Both the position numbers and the translations under genes were made by a program. A stretch of DNA of 64,000 nt. It comes from CAVQBJ01 sp963819075. Lineage in GTDB: Bacteria > Actinomycetota > Thermoleophilia > Solirubrobacterales > Solirubrobacteraceae. Below the pieces are notes generated by a model. The model did not search any database. It was not told the origin of the DNA and saw nothing but the letters and a program-made list of their open reading frames with translations. Location: NCBI GenBank assembly GCA_963819075.1, contig CAWFUP010000006.1:329714-393713 (forward strand), in the 5' to 3' direction. The stretch's first letter is position 1; each line of letters begins with the position of its first letter. Positions 1 through 10,190 of this stretch are shown here, piece by piece.

Positions 1-727
1 GCGGCACGTTGAGATCCTGGGTCTCGGGCTGGGGGTTGCGGGTCAGTGCGAGCACCGACCCGCCGGCGTCGATGATGTTCGCCCACTCGTTCACCGAGGC
101 GATGCCGGCGCCGAGCACGATGTAGCGCCCGCCGGCCGTGTACTGCTTGGGCTCGTAGGCCTGCACGATGCGGTCCTTGATCGCCGGATCGCTCGCGCGG
201 GCCTTCGCCAGCTCCGGCGGCCATGCGAGCGGACCGTGCCCGGGGGCGAGCATCACGTGCTTGGACCGGCCGATGAAGTTCGCCTCCTCGTCGTAGAGCA
301 CGAAGTGGGGCATCGGATTCAACTCGCGCTGCAGCCAGCCGACCCGCAGCGGCACGCGCGATTGCTCCCAGCCCATGCGCTCCTTGACGACCTGCGCCTC
401 GGTGAGGATCTCCGGCACGCCCGGGTTGTATTTGCGGCGCGTCGTCCGCCACAGCGGGGCGGGCGACCGGCGCGACCAGGCGTCGATCTGGGCGAACGTC
501 GGCCAGTCCGGCGCGAGGAAGTGCGACTCGGACTCCGAGCGCAGCACGGTCTGGCCCAGGTTGTACGCGAACTGCTGGTACGTGCCGACCGGGTTGTCGT
601 TCGGGCCGAAGATCGTGATCTCGGGGTTCTCGAACCCGAGATAGCGGGCCGTCGTGTGCACGAGCAGCGAGCCGAAGCCGTCACCGACGACTGCGAGCAC
701 CGAGTCGCGAGGGTAGGAAGCGGTCAT
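1..727 (-). CDS. FAD/NAD(P)-binding oxidoreductase-like protein (3' end outside window)
   Basis: The frame is open from the ATG at 727 down to base 1, giving about 242 residues, and the C-terminus lies beyond the left edge. A nucleotide-binding glycine motif (VVGDGFGS) follows a short N-terminal strand, and a second one (VLGAGIAS) appears near residue 210. Two Rossmann-type motifs in this spacing are usual in flavin-dependent or NAD(P)-dependent oxidoreductases, but the substrate cannot be told. It is transcribed away from the FHA gene that starts at 856. Which cofactor binds is inference. Confidence 0.6.
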   Translation of the reverse strand, partial: MTASYPRDSVLAVVGDGFGSLLVHTTARYLGFENPEITIFGPNDNPVGTYQQFAYNLGQTVLRSESESHFLAPDWPTFAQIDAWSRRSPAPLWRTTRRKYNPGVPEILTEAQVVKERMGWEQSRVPLRVGWLQRELNPMPHFVLYDEEANFIGRSKHVMLAPGHGPLAWPPELAKARASDPAIKDRIVQAYEPKQYTAGGRYIVLGAGIASVNEWANIIDAGGSVLALTRNPQPETQDLNVP

Positions 728-816
728 AGTGGCCGCGAGCATACGCCGACGGGCAAGTGCGTTGCAACCCTGCCGGCACCCTTGTCTCGTTTTTCGGACG
801 CGGCGGGTGGCGACCG

Positions 817-846
817 TTGCACGACAGACGTCATCGGCGTTATGCT
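817..846 (+). promoter_or_regulatory. Candidate promoter of the first FHA gene
   Basis: TTGCAC (817-822) and TATGCT (841-846) are separated by 18 bp, a sigma-70-like arrangement. The ATG of the FHA gene at 856 is 9 nt past the -10 box and no Shine-Dalgarno sequence intervenes, so the transcript would be leaderless or nearly so. The match to consensus is moderate. Confidence 0.35.
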
Positions 847-855
847 CGCGCCGCT

Positions 856-1398
856 ATGGCCGAGTTGACGCTGGAGATCGTCGAGGGACCGGGCGCCGGG
901 CGTCAGCTGGTGCTCGATCGGCCGTCGGTCATCGGCCGCTCGCCCGATGCGGACCTCACGCTCGAGGACGGCCAGGCCTCCAGGCGTCACGCCCAGGTCA
1001 GTCCGGCCACCGACGGCTCGGCCGTCGTCGAGGACCTCGGCTCGGCGAACGGCACGTTCGTCAATCAGAACGAGCTCGTCGGCCCGGCGCGGCTGGACCC
1101 GGGCGATGAGCTGCTGATCGGGGTGACGCTCATCCAGGTGCGCAGCGCGCAGCAGGTCGCCGCTCAGCCGTCCGCGCTGCGCGCCATTCCGGCCGGCCTG
1201 GCGATCACGCCGCGCCAGCCCGACTACGTCAATCCCGACGTGATCGCCGCCGAGATCGGCGCCGCGGGCACCCCGGCGAGCACGCCCGAGCTCGACCAGT
1301 ACCTCGATGTCCGCGTCCGCCGGCGCGCCCAGTTGGCGCCACTTGCTTTCTTGATGCTGATCGCGCTGGCGCTCTGCATCTACTTCGCGACGCAGTAG
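856..1398 (+). CDS. FHA-domain protein with C-terminal membrane anchor
   Basis: A protein of 180 residues. Residues about 3-95 form a forkhead-associated domain with the usual landmarks: IGRSPDADL, SRRHAQ, and DLGSANGTFVN. FHA domains bind phosphothreonine peptides, so the likely partners are substrates of the Ser/Thr kinase at 2179. After a Pro/Ala-containing linker, residues about 155-176 form one hydrophobic helix that would anchor the protein with the FHA domain in the cytoplasm. The start at 856 is preferred over an upstream in-frame ATG at 757 because the FHA fold begins at once and a -10 box ends 10 nt earlier. The adjacent FHA gene has the same architecture but runs convergently. Confidence 0.85.
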   Translation: MAELTLEIVEGPGAGRQLVLDRPSVIGRSPDADLTLEDGQASRRHAQVSPATDGSAVVEDLGSANGTFVNQNELVGPARLDPGDELLIGVTLIQVRSAQQVAAQPSALRAIPAGLAITPRQPDYVNPDVIAAEIGAAGTPASTPELDQYLDVRVRRRAQLAPLAFLMLIALALCIYFATQ

Positions 1399-1410
1399 CG
1401 CTCCGCCGCC

Positions 1411-2064
1411 TCAGCGACTGGCGAAGTACACGACGAGCGCCGCGGCGGTGGCGATCACGCTGCCGTACGACAGCGCCACCGGAACCCACGAGCGCGTGGC
1501 CAGGCCGCCGCGACGCGAGGAGGGCGGCGCGAAGTTGCCGAACGGCTGGGCGCTCTGCGGCTGGCCGCCGGGCGCGATGGCGGCGGGCGTGGGCGCCGCC
1601 TGGGCGGCGGGCGCCGCAGCCGCGGCTGGCGCTGGAGCGGGGGCGGGCGTCACGGGCGGCGCCGGCTTGGCCTCGGTGGCCGCGGGGCGCAGGGCGGTGG
1701 CGCCCGGCTCCTCGGGCGTCGGACGCAGACGGGTCGCGCCGGCATCGGGGATCTCGCGCACGCGCGTCGTCTGCACGGCGGGCTCGACCTCGGCCACGAA
1801 CAGCGAGATGCCGATCTTCACACGCGCGCCGTTGTCCACGCGGGTCGCGCCCTCGATGCGCCGCCCCTCCACGAACGTGCCGTTGGTGGAACCGAGATCC
1901 TCGACTTCGAGCGCGCCGTCGACGACGCGGAAGACGGCGTGGCGGCGCGAGAGCTCGGCATCCTCGACGACGACGTCGCCCTCGACTCGCCCGACGCTCA
2001 GCTCGTCATCCACTTCCAACCGCTGCCCCGCGAGGGGGCCGTTCTTCGCAACGAGGCTCGGCAC
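1411..2064 (-). CDS. FHA-domain protein, Pro/Ala linker, C-terminal TM
   Basis: A protein of 217 residues. The N-terminal FHA domain (about residues 1-90) contains LSVGRVEGDV, LSRRHAVF and DLGSTNGTFVEG, so the phosphothreonine-binding loops are kept. A low-complexity Ala/Pro-rich stretch (about 105-180) leads to one C-terminal hydrophobic helix ending in VVYFASR. It has the same plan as the FHA protein at 856, with which it converges (12 nt gap). The two are probably paralogs acting as membrane-tethered readers of Ser/Thr phosphorylation. The physiological target is unknown. Confidence 0.85.
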   Translation of the reverse strand: MPSLVAKNGPLAGQRLEVDDELSVGRVEGDVVVEDAELSRRHAVFRVVDGALEVEDLGSTNGTFVEGRRIEGATRVDNGARVKIGISLFVAEVEPAVQTTRVREIPDAGATRLRPTPEEPGATALRPAATEAKPAPPVTPAPAPAPAAAAAPAAQAAPTPAAIAPGGQPQSAQPFGNFAPPSSRRGGLATRSWVPVALSYGSVIATAAALVVYFASR

Positions 2065-2130
2065 GCGCGCAGCCTAACGGCCGCGGCACCCGATGGCAAC
2101 AGCGCGCCGGCCGCAGCTGTTCCACGCCGG

Positions 2131-2178
2131 TAGCATGGCCCCGATGTCGACGAAGCGCGCCGCCAGGGCCGACCGATC

Positions 2179-2182
<4 letters not shown>
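2131..2182 (+). promoter_or_regulatory. Candidate -10 box and 12-codon leader ORF ahead of the kinase
   Basis: TAGCAT at 2131-2136 lies 7 nt before an ATG at 2144. That ATG opens a 12-codon frame (MSTKRAARADRS) whose TGA (2180-2182) overlaps the GTG start of the kinase (2179) as GTGA. The -10 to ATG spacing matches other leaderless starts in this window, so ribosomes may load here and reach the kinase by coupling. It may also be fortuitous. Confidence 0.3.
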
Positions 2183-3036
<854 letters not shown>

Positions 3037-3040
3037 GCGA

Positions 3041-3757
3041 TCAGCTGGCCGCCGGCCCGGCGAACGACCAGCCGTCCACATCGAGCACGAAGCGCAGCGG
3101 CTCGCCCCCCTCGCCGACGCGCAGCTCGGCCTCGCGCGCCTGCACGTCGATCGATACGCGCACGTCGAACGGCGGCAGCGCCTCCGCGCTCGGCGCGGGC
3201 AGATCGGTCGTCGCGGCCGCGGGCTCTGCGCGTGCCTCGGCCGGAACCGCCTGGGGGCCCGCGGTCGGTTGCGCAGCGGCGAGCTCGGATTCGCCCTCGT
3301 CGAGGTCCTCCTCGGGCAGGGCGCGGGCGAACACCGTCGCGTCGCGGAACAGATCGGGTGCGGCCGTCGTCTCGGTCGGTGCCGCGTCGGTCTCGGGCGT
3401 CGGTGGCGCCGTGATCTCGCGCACGACGAGCGTCGTGCCGCCGAGCTCGATCGAGTCGCCCACGACGAGCACGGCCGGGCTCGTGAGCCCGAGGCCGTTG
3501 ACGAACGTGCCGTTGGAGGAGCCGAGATCCTCGATCGCGTAGCGACCGTCGCGCTCGCGCGTGATGCGGGCGTGATGGCGTGAGAGCTCGGGATCCTCCT
3601 CGAGGCGACCGTCGCCGTCGGCCAAGCGTCCGATCACGAGCTCGTCGTCGACGGTGATCGAATGGCCGCTGGCGTTGCCGCTGATCACCTCGAGGCGCAG
3701 CGTGATACCCGAGACCGACGTGGGATCTTCGTGTGAGGATCCGGCCTGCACCGGCAC
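3041..3757 (-). CDS. FHA-domain protein with acidic/Pro-rich C-terminal half
   Basis: A protein of 238 residues. The FHA domain occupies about residues 18-115, with LVIGRLADGDG, LSRHHARI and DLGSSNGTFVNG. The rest is Pro/Ala/Glu-rich and ends in a predicted beta-rich segment (VDVQ-like strands) with no hydrophobic helix, so this third FHA protein looks soluble. A GTG at 3757 is used here; a second GTG at 3751 is also plausible because a TACGTT box ends at 3758. The gene converges on the kinase at 2179 and is likely a substrate or reader of it. Confidence 0.8.
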   Translation of the reverse strand: MPVQAGSSHEDPTSVSGITLRLEVISGNASGHSITVDDELVIGRLADGDGRLEEDPELSRHHARITRERDGRYAIEDLGSSNGTFVNGLGLTSPAVLVVGDSIELGGTTLVVREITAPPTPETDAAPTETTAAPDLFRDATVFARALPEEDLDEGESELAAAQPTAGPQAVPAEARAEPAAATTDLPAPSAEALPPFDVRVSIDVQAREAELRVGEGGEPLRFVLDVDGWSFAGPAAS

Positions 3758-3902
3758 AACGTACCGGTTAAGCGCGCTTCGGAGCGGCAGCGCGGGTTGC
3801 CGCGACGGCGCGCGCGTTGGCGAGGTTTGCTTCGCGAGGCGCGCATCGAACGGCGCTCACTAGGGTTCCAGGGTGTAATGCCTGCCGCAAAGGGGGGATA
3901 GG

Positions 3903-5990
3903 TTGCGAACGATGCTGCGGCGGCTAGCCAATCTCGCGCGGTTCAAGGTCCCGATGGGCGCTCTCGTGCTTGCGGCGCTCGGCGTGTGGGTGTCGTCGGC
4001 GCTGGCGGTCAGCGCGCCGATCCCGCCGTTCACCGAGTGCCCGGCGGTCGACCTGGACACGGGCTGCCAGTACCTCATCGACACGACGGGCGCCACCGGT
4101 CCGCAGAACGTGTACGAGGACGTGCGAACCCCCTTCTACGCGCCCGGCGAGACGCTCGTCGGCGTGCGCAACGACGGCAGCGCCGCGCTGGCCAAGCTGT
4201 TTGTCGGTGCCGACAACACCTCGGATGCGAACGTCGACAACTTCGCCTTCGACGGGCACGGGTTGTGCTCACCCGGCGGGCCGCCGGTTCCCGCGGGCTG
4301 CCCGTTCGGACCGCTCGGCTACGAGGGACCGTCGGTGTCGTTCGACGGGGGAGGAGCGATCCCCGACCCCGCCGCCGGGGACGTTGACTTCTCGCCCCCG
4401 TTGGCGCCCGGCGCGACGACGTACTTCTCGCTGCACGCCTCGCCGACGGCGCGGCCGCTGCAGGTCGGCACGACCGGTCCGACGGTCGTCGTCAACCAGG
4501 CGCTGGCGGTCGCGGGCGTGCCCGGCGTGACGAACGGGCAACTGGTGTCCGCGAGTCCGACCAGCGTAAGCGACGCAGCGACGGTCGAGGGCGGCGGCGC
4601 GTCGAGCGCCTACACGGCGACGTTCAACGTCTACTCCGATGCCGGATGCACGAACTCCGTCAACACACAGAGCATCGGCTTCAGTGCGAACACCGCGACG
4701 TCTAACGCGTTCGGCGGCACCCAACCCTCGAACCACATCTACTACTGGCAGGTCACGGTGCTCGATCCAAATGGGAAGGTGCTGGCGGTCTCGCCGTGCG
4801 GACAGGCGACGATGGCCTTCGGCAGCACCGCGCTGCCGGCGAGCACCGTCACCGGCTCGCTCGCGGGTGGTGGCGTGAGCGGTGGCTCGATCAGCGTTCC
4901 CCCCGGTACGGCCGTCACGGCGGGCGCCGCCGCATCCGGCGGCTCCAGCACGCCCGCAGGGGAGGCCTACTTCACGCTCTACTCCGACTCGTCGTGCCGG
5001 ACCCAGGTCGCCGCGCTCGGCAGCGGACAGCTCCAGAACGGCAGCGCGACGTCGTCGGGCTCGGCCACCCTGGGTCTCGGCACCTACCACCTCCAGGTCT
5101 CCTACACGGGCGACCCGCAGCACGCGTCGTCGATCGGCTGTGGTGCGGCGACCCTGACCGTGGCCAACCGGACGAGCACGACGAGCTCAACGACCTCGAC
5201 ATCGACGACCACCACGACGACGACAACGACGACGACCAAGCTCCCGCCGCCCATCCTCTACAAGACGGTCAACGTCAGGCCGGTGAGCGGCAAGGTGTAC
5301 GTCAAGCTGCCCTACGGCGCCCATCTCGCGCAGGCGGCCGGCAGGCCGGGGCCGCTCGCTGCGGAGAGCCTCGCGAAGGGACGCGGCTTCATCCCGCTCA
5401 CGCAGGCGCGTCAGATCCCCGTCGGCTCGGAGCTCGACACCACCGGCGGTACCGTCGCGATCACGGCGGCGAATACGAAGAAGGGCTCGACCTACAGCGG
5501 CAACTTCACCGACGGCCTGTTCACCTTGTTGCAGAACCGCAAGGACAAGGGCATCACCGAGCTCGACCTCAAGGACGTCGTCAACAGGACTCGCGCCTGC
5601 ACGACGCTCGGCAAGACGGGACTGCTGCACGGCATCGTGCACGCCACGATTGCCCGTAAGGTCTCCAGCAAGGTGCTCGCCCTGCTCAAGGGCTCCGACA
5701 AGGGTGGGCGCTTCACGACCCGAGGCAACTACAGTGCCGCCACCACGCGAGGCACGCAGTACGGCGTCGAGAACGAGTGCGGAGGCACGCTGACGCGCGT
5801 GGAGCGCGGCTCGGTCGTCGTCGACTACTTCCGCCGGCACAAGCGGATCATCGTGCGGGCCGGCCACGAGTTCCTGGCCAAGGCCTCGGGCGGACCGAGC
5901 GTCGTCGTGACGATCGGCAAGCGCCGCGCCGCGGCGCGCCAAGCCGCGCGCGCTCTCTCCTCGTTGGGTTCGGCCGGTGAGCTCTTCTGA
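3903..5990 (+). CDS. Large secreted protein with Ig-like region, Thr-rich linker and FecR-like tail
   Basis: A protein of 695 residues. Residues 17-37 form a signal or anchor helix. A Cys-containing N-terminal module follows (DLDTGCQYLID, then FDGHGLC, GCPFGPLGYEG), then two Ig-like segments ending in YYWQVTV and YHLQVSYTGDP, a Thr-only linker (about 425-444), and a C-terminal domain from about 447. That domain has FIPLTQARQIPVGS, DTTGGTVAIT, TRGTQYGVEN and GSVVVDYFRR, which resembles a FecR-type fold. The TTG start at 3903 is chosen because AAAGGGGGG ends 5 nt before it; an ATG at 3912 is the alternative. The next gene is a paralog. It probably acts at the cell surface; function unknown. Confidence 0.75.
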   Translation: MRTMLRRLANLARFKVPMGALVLAALGVWVSSALAVSAPIPPFTECPAVDLDTGCQYLIDTTGATGPQNVYEDVRTPFYAPGETLVGVRNDGSAALAKLFVGADNTSDANVDNFAFDGHGLCSPGGPPVPAGCPFGPLGYEGPSVSFDGGGAIPDPAAGDVDFSPPLAPGATTYFSLHASPTARPLQVGTTGPTVVVNQALAVAGVPGVTNGQLVSASPTSVSDAATVEGGGASSAYTATFNVYSDAGCTNSVNTQSIGFSANTATSNAFGGTQPSNHIYYWQVTVLDPNGKVLAVSPCGQATMAFGSTALPASTVTGSLAGGGVSGGSISVPPGTAVTAGAAASGGSSTPAGEAYFTLYSDSSCRTQVAALGSGQLQNGSATSSGSATLGLGTYHLQVSYTGDPQHASSIGCGAATLTVANRTSTTSSTTSTSTTTTTTTTTTTKLPPPILYKTVNVRPVSGKVYVKLPYGAHLAQAAGRPGPLAAESLAKGRGFIPLTQARQIPVGSELDTTGGTVAITAANTKKGSTYSGNFTDGLFTLLQNRKDKGITELDLKDVVNRTRACTTLGKTGLLHGIVHATIARKVSSKVLALLKGSDKGGRFTTRGNYSAATTRGTQYGVENECGGTLTRVERGSVVVDYFRRHKRIIVRAGHEFLAKASGGPSVVVTIGKRRAAARQAARALSSLGSAGELF

Positions 5991-6096
5991 GGCGTCCTCG
6001 AATGGCCGGCCGAGCGAGCCTGGTCGCCGGGCTCGACGGCGGGCTGGCGAACCGCTAGAGTGCCCTGCTCACACCGATGAGAAAGGGGTCAAATCG

Positions 6097-8244
6097 GTGG
6101 CACGGATGGGCGCTGGACGCGTTCAGAGAAGCGCAGGGTTGCGCAGGCGCATGCTCGTGGTCGGGGGGCTGGCCGCGGTTTTGCTTGCCGTCACGGCGAC
6201 GGGGGCGCTGGCGGCCGGGACGACACCGCCATTCACGCAGTGCCCCAACGTCTACCTCGACACCGGCTGTCAGTACCTCATTGACGTCACCGGCGGCGCC
6301 AGCGCCGCCCCGCAGACCACGGTTTACGTCGATCCGAACCAGCCGCTCATCGACGGAACCGAGGACACGCTCGTCGGGGTGCAGAACGACTCGAGCACCT
6401 CGCTCTCGACGCTGTATATCGGTGTCGACGGCACGGCCGACGACGACTTTGGTTTCGACGGCGACGGCCTGTGCAACGCCAGCCCGCCGGTCCCCGCCGG
6501 CTGCCCATTCGGGCCGACCGGCTACGAGGGCCAGGTCGGCACGACGCCCGGGCAGTCCGAGACGTTCACCACCACCGACGCAACCACCGACGACAACGGT
6601 TACATCACGTTCAACCCCTCGATTCCCGCGGGCGGCGGCGTGGCGTACTTCTCGCTGGAGGGTAACCCGAACACACCGGTTGTGGCCGGAACGATGGCGC
6701 AGAACGTATCGGTGACCACCGTGCTCACCGATACGGCGAACGGCAACACTTCGACGAGCTGCACCACCGGCCTCGGCTGCGGCGAGCTCGCCGCGCCCAC
6801 CCCGGTCAACGTGACCGATCAGGCGACGCTCACCGGCCCGAACGTCGGCTCGGAAGGCGGGACGGTCACCTACGAGGTGTACACCGACGCGGCGTGTCAG
6901 ACGCCGGCGTTGAACGCCAACAAGGCTCCGTACTCACAGACGGTCAACGTCTCCAACGGAGCCGTTCCCGCGTCGACGGCGGCCGGTATACCGACGGTCA
7001 ACCTGCCGACGAACCACACCTACTACTGGAGGGCGACGTACTCGGGCGACCCGAAGACGACCAACACCGCGAGCGCGTCGCCGTGCGGGGCCGAGGTGAT
7101 GGTCTTCGGCACGAGCACCATCGCGCCCTCAGTCAGCGGCGGGGGAGCCTCGGGCACGGCGATCACGGTGCCCTACGGCACGGCCGTGACCGCGACGGCC
7201 ACGGTCGGGAACGCGAAGGCCGGCGGAACGGTCTACTACGACTTCTTCGCGGACTCCGCCTGCACCGCGCCGGCGGCCACCGGGGGGCACGCGGCCGTCA
7301 CGAACGGCACCGCGGGCGCGTCCTCACCCGTCACGTTCCCACTTCCGGGCACCTATTACCTGCAGGTCAGCTACAGCGGGGACGCGAACGACGCCGCCGC
7401 GACGAGCTGCACGGCGAACGTCACCGTGTCTCCGCCTACGACCACCACCTCGAGCGTCACGCAGAGCTCGTCGACCACGTCGACCACCACGACCACCACG
7501 GCCACCACGGCCACGCACGGTGTCCTTGGCACCAATACGACTACGCCGCTTCCGCCGCCGACGATCTACAAGACCGTCAACGTCTACCCGGTCAGCGGCA
7601 AGGTGTACATCGAGCTGCCGCCTGGCGCCACGCTCAGCCGGGCGAACACGCGCCTGGCGCGGGCCAGCGCGGCGAAGGGCATCGGCTTCATCCCGCTCAC
7701 GCAGGCGCGTCAGATCCCCGTCGGCTCGGTGCTCGACACGACCGGCGGCACGGTGGCCATCACGGCGGCGAGCCCGACGAAGGGCAAGCTCTACACCGGC
7801 AACTTCACCGCCGGCATCTTCCAGTTGCTGCAGAGCCGAACGGAGAAGGGCCTGGCCCAGCTGAACCTGCGCGACACAGTGAATCGCCACCGCGCATGCA
7901 CGACCGTCGGCAAGGGCGCGCGGGCGAGTGCGGCCAAGAAGGTCTCCAACAAGGTCCTCGGTCTGCTCAAGAGCACCGACAACGGCAAGTTCAGCACCCG
8001 CGGCGACTACAGCGCGGCGACGGTACGCGGAACCGCGTATTCCGTCGAGAACACGTGCGCCGGCACGCTGACGAAGGTGACCCGCGGGTCGGTGGTCGTC
8101 GACTACTTCCGCCGCCACAAGATGCTCGTCGTCAAGGCCGGGCATCAGTTCCTGGCCAAGGCCTCGGGTGGTCCGAGCGTCGTCGTGACGATCGGCAAGA
8201 AGGCGTCCGCCGCGGTCGCAACGGAGTTGTCGGCCGTACTCTGA
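6097..8244 (+). CDS. Secreted paralog of the upstream surface protein (FecR-like tail)
   Basis: A protein of 715 residues with the same order as its neighbour: a signal helix (about 18-40), a Cys module (YLDTGCQYLID, GCPFGPTGYEG), Ig-like segments with YYWRATYSGDP and YYLQVSYSGDA, a Ser/Thr linker (about 450-480), and the tail domain (GFIPLTQARQIPVGS, VRGTAYSVEN, GSVVVDYFRR). The frame is open from 5977, inside the previous gene, but GTG 6097 is preferred: GAAAGGGG lies 8 nt upstream and the signal peptide then begins at once. A tandem duplication is evident. The best-conserved part is the tail, so the Ig-like part probably sets specificity. Confidence 0.75.
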   Translation: MARMGAGRVQRSAGLRRRMLVVGGLAAVLLAVTATGALAAGTTPPFTQCPNVYLDTGCQYLIDVTGGASAAPQTTVYVDPNQPLIDGTEDTLVGVQNDSSTSLSTLYIGVDGTADDDFGFDGDGLCNASPPVPAGCPFGPTGYEGQVGTTPGQSETFTTTDATTDDNGYITFNPSIPAGGGVAYFSLEGNPNTPVVAGTMAQNVSVTTVLTDTANGNTSTSCTTGLGCGELAAPTPVNVTDQATLTGPNVGSEGGTVTYEVYTDAACQTPALNANKAPYSQTVNVSNGAVPASTAAGIPTVNLPTNHTYYWRATYSGDPKTTNTASASPCGAEVMVFGTSTIAPSVSGGGASGTAITVPYGTAVTATATVGNAKAGGTVYYDFFADSACTAPAATGGHAAVTNGTAGASSPVTFPLPGTYYLQVSYSGDANDAAATSCTANVTVSPPTTTTSSVTQSSSTTSTTTTTTATTATHGVLGTNTTTPLPPPTIYKTVNVYPVSGKVYIELPPGATLSRANTRLARASAAKGIGFIPLTQARQIPVGSVLDTTGGTVAITAASPTKGKLYTGNFTAGIFQLLQSRTEKGLAQLNLRDTVNRHRACTTVGKGARASAAKKVSNKVLGLLKSTDNGKFSTRGDYSAATVRGTAYSVENTCAGTLTKVTRGSVVVDYFRRHKMLVVKAGHQFLAKASGGPSVVVTIGKKASAAVATELSAVL

Positions 8245-8263
8245 GCGACCGCCTCGGCGCGCG

Positions 8264-8737
8264 CTACACGCTGTGCGCGGCGAGGAACAGCGCAACGAGG
8301 TGGAAGCTCTGGTCCACCCACATGCCGACGTTCGGCTGTTCGCGCACGTCGAGCCCTTTCACCCGTTGGGCGTACAAGGAGAGCAGCCGGCCGTCGTCCT
8401 GGATGAGGTGGGGAATGGCAATCACCGCTCCGGTGCGCAGACCGACCGCCAGCCGGCGCTGCCCGGCGATCCAGGCGAGCGCGGGCGCGAAGGCCAGCGT
8501 GTAGGTGCCGATATGCGTGACCAGCGCGCGCCGCGCGACGCGGTCGCCGCTCAGCCCGCCGCGCTTGTGCAGGGCCTGCCAGTCGGTCTGCAGCAGGTAG
8601 TCACCGACGCCGTGGCAGACGACAAAGGTCGCGAGCACGTCGGCCCAGCGCAGCGGCTCGGCGCGTGGCCGGGGAGCCGGCCGGCCGAGCGTCCGGCGCA
8701 GCGACGTGGCCGGTCCTCTACGGGTCAGGGCCCGCAT
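8264..8737 (-). CDS. DUF3307 family membrane protein
   Basis: A protein of 157 residues. The DUF3307 core is clear: VCHGVGDYLLQTDWQ near residue 40, ALVTHIGTYTLAF, IPHLIQDDGR and DQSFHLVALF. Three to four hydrophobic helices span the core. The frame continues upstream to 9172, but the ATG at 8737 has AAGGAGG 3 nt before it and is the natural start. A second DUF3307 gene lies at 24896, with the same motif order. The biochemical role of the family is unknown. It converges with the secreted-protein pair (19 nt gap). Confidence 0.8.
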   Translation of the reverse strand: MRALTRRGPATSLRRTLGRPAPRPRAEPLRWADVLATFVVCHGVGDYLLQTDWQALHKRGGLSGDRVARRALVTHIGTYTLAFAPALAWIAGQRRLAVGLRTGAVIAIPHLIQDDGRLLSLYAQRVKGLDVREQPNVGMWVDQSFHLVALFLAAHSV

Positions 8738-8811
8738 CGCCCTCCTTGCGGTCTCTCGCGCTGCACGCGGGCATCCTAGAGCGCAGGCGGGCGTTCGGTG
8801 CGATTCGGCGC

Positions 8812-10152
8812 TCAACCCTGGCGATCGGGCACGATGGCCAACCCAAACGGGTTGGTGTTCAGCGCGACGGGGAGCGGGACGGGTGAGTCGGCGACCTCGC
8901 CGAGCGTTCCGTCGGCGCCGATGCGCAACGAATGCAGCAGCTGTCCCTCGCCGGCGGGGATGGTGCTCACCTGGCGCGGGGTGATGATGTAGAGATAGTG
9001 GCCGGCTGGATCGAGGCGCAGGTTCCAGGGGTTCCCGCCGCCGCGCAACGCCACCGACTGCAGCAGGCGCGGGTGGCGGGGATCCGGGCGCAGATCCCAC
9101 ACCGAGACGTTGTCGGTGCCCGCGTTGGCGAAGTACAGCCAGTGCCCGTCGGGGCTGACGACGCTCCAGCACGGCAGGAACGCCGCCGGGTCGAACGCCT
9201 CGCTGTCGAAGGACAGCCGGCCCGCCGCGTCGTAGTCGTAGGCCACGATGCTGCCGTAGTTGGGGATGCCGGAGTAGAGGATCTCGGCACCGGGATCGCT
9301 CGACAGGCCGGCCGGCCAGACCGGGATCGGACGCGGGCCGTTGACGAACAGCGAGTTCGCCAGCGCGTATGGCGAGCCCGGCGCGGTCGTCAGGCGTCCG
9401 CTCGACGACAGGGCGAGCACGCGCAGGACGCCGCTCTCCTCGGTCGTGAACACGAGGCGTCCCGGCGGGGGGGCGTACACCTGGATCGGCGAGGACCGCG
9501 GCGGCACCGACACGACAGAGCCGGTTGGGTGCAGCGAGCCGTCGGTGGCGATCGTGAACGTCGCGTAGTTGGGCGCCACCGCGGTCAGGTTGCGCTTTCC
9601 GTCGTGCGCCTTGTTGGCGACGACGAGGACGCTCCCGCTGACGGCGAGCGAGGCCGGTGCGCGGCCGCCGCTCGGGAACGGGGACCCCGCGGTCGGCGCC
9701 AGCGAGCCGTCCGGCGCGATGTGGAAGACGGCGATCGTGTCCGAGCCCTGGTTGACCGCGAACAGGAGCGTGCGGGCCGGGTTGACCGTGATCTGCTGAT
9801 CGGCGTCGAGCACGCCCGAATTGGTGAGGTCGGCCGAGCCGGAGCCTCCCGTCGGGTACTCCGCGATGCGCAGCGGGCGGAACGAGCCGTCGTGGTAGCG
9901 CAGGGCGAGGAGGGAATTTGCGTTGGGGGCCGCGACGTTCGTCTCGATGTACGCCGTGCCGCTCGTGGCGGGCGCGGCCGCCGACGGCGTGGAGTGACCG
10001 CCGCGCAGAGCCAGGAACGCCGCGAGCGCCAGCAGAGCGAGCGTGACGACGACAGCCACGATCACGAGCGGCTCGTCCGAGCGCGAGCGGCGGTTGGCGC
10101 TCACGAGCGGTTCTCGAGTCGTGCCTGTGGTTGACGTGGGCGCGCGCCGCAC
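8812..10152 (-). CDS. Membrane-anchored beta-propeller (lactonase-like) protein
   Basis: A protein of 446 residues. A hydrophobic helix (about 29-50) anchors an extracellular region made of repeated blades: LLFAVNQGSDTIAVFHI, SLAVSGSVLVVANK, LVFTTEESGVLRVL, WLYFANAGTDNVSVWDL and HYLYIITPRQVSTI. This pattern matches the 6-phosphogluconolactonase-like seven-bladed propeller family (LactonaseB type). Lactonase activity is not implied, because many members have other roles and the location is outside the cell. The GTG at 10152 is used; a GTG at 10104 would shorten it by 16 residues without harming the anchor. Confidence 0.7.
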   Translation of the reverse strand: MRRAPTSTTGTTREPLVSANRRSRSDEPLVIVAVVVTLALLALAAFLALRGGHSTPSAAAPATSGTAYIETNVAAPNANSLLALRYHDGSFRPLRIAEYPTGGSGSADLTNSGVLDADQQITVNPARTLLFAVNQGSDTIAVFHIAPDGSLAPTAGSPFPSGGRAPASLAVSGSVLVVANKAHDGKRNLTAVAPNYATFTIATDGSLHPTGSVVSVPPRSSPIQVYAPPPGRLVFTTEESGVLRVLALSSSGRLTTAPGSPYALANSLFVNGPRPIPVWPAGLSSDPGAEILYSGIPNYGSIVAYDYDAAGRLSFDSEAFDPAAFLPCWSVVSPDGHWLYFANAGTDNVSVWDLRPDPRHPRLLQSVALRGGGNPWNLRLDPAGHYLYIITPRQVSTIPAGEGQLLHSLRIGADGTLGEVADSPVPLPVALNTNPFGLAIVPDRQG

Positions 10153-10175
10153 CTCGGTCGGCCGGGCGCCCGTGG

Positions 10176-10181
10176 TAGGTT
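10176..10181 (+). promoter_or_regulatory. Candidate -10 box (leaderless start at 10191)
   Basis: TAGGTT ends 9 nt before the ATG at 10191, with no Shine-Dalgarno sequence between. This fits the recurring leaderless layout of the window. Confidence 0.3.
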
Positions 10182-10190
10182 CAACCGACG

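Noticed and set aside
5173..5241. Thr-codon-rich tract as a phase-variation microsatellite
   Set aside because: The ACC/ACG/ACA/TCG codons are mixed, so there is no homopolymer or simple repeat long enough for slippage; it reads as a Thr linker.
3903..8244. FecR-type sigma/anti-sigma surface signalling
   Set aside because: The tail resembles FecR, but no ECF sigma factor, TonB receptor or cytoplasmic FecR segment is nearby.
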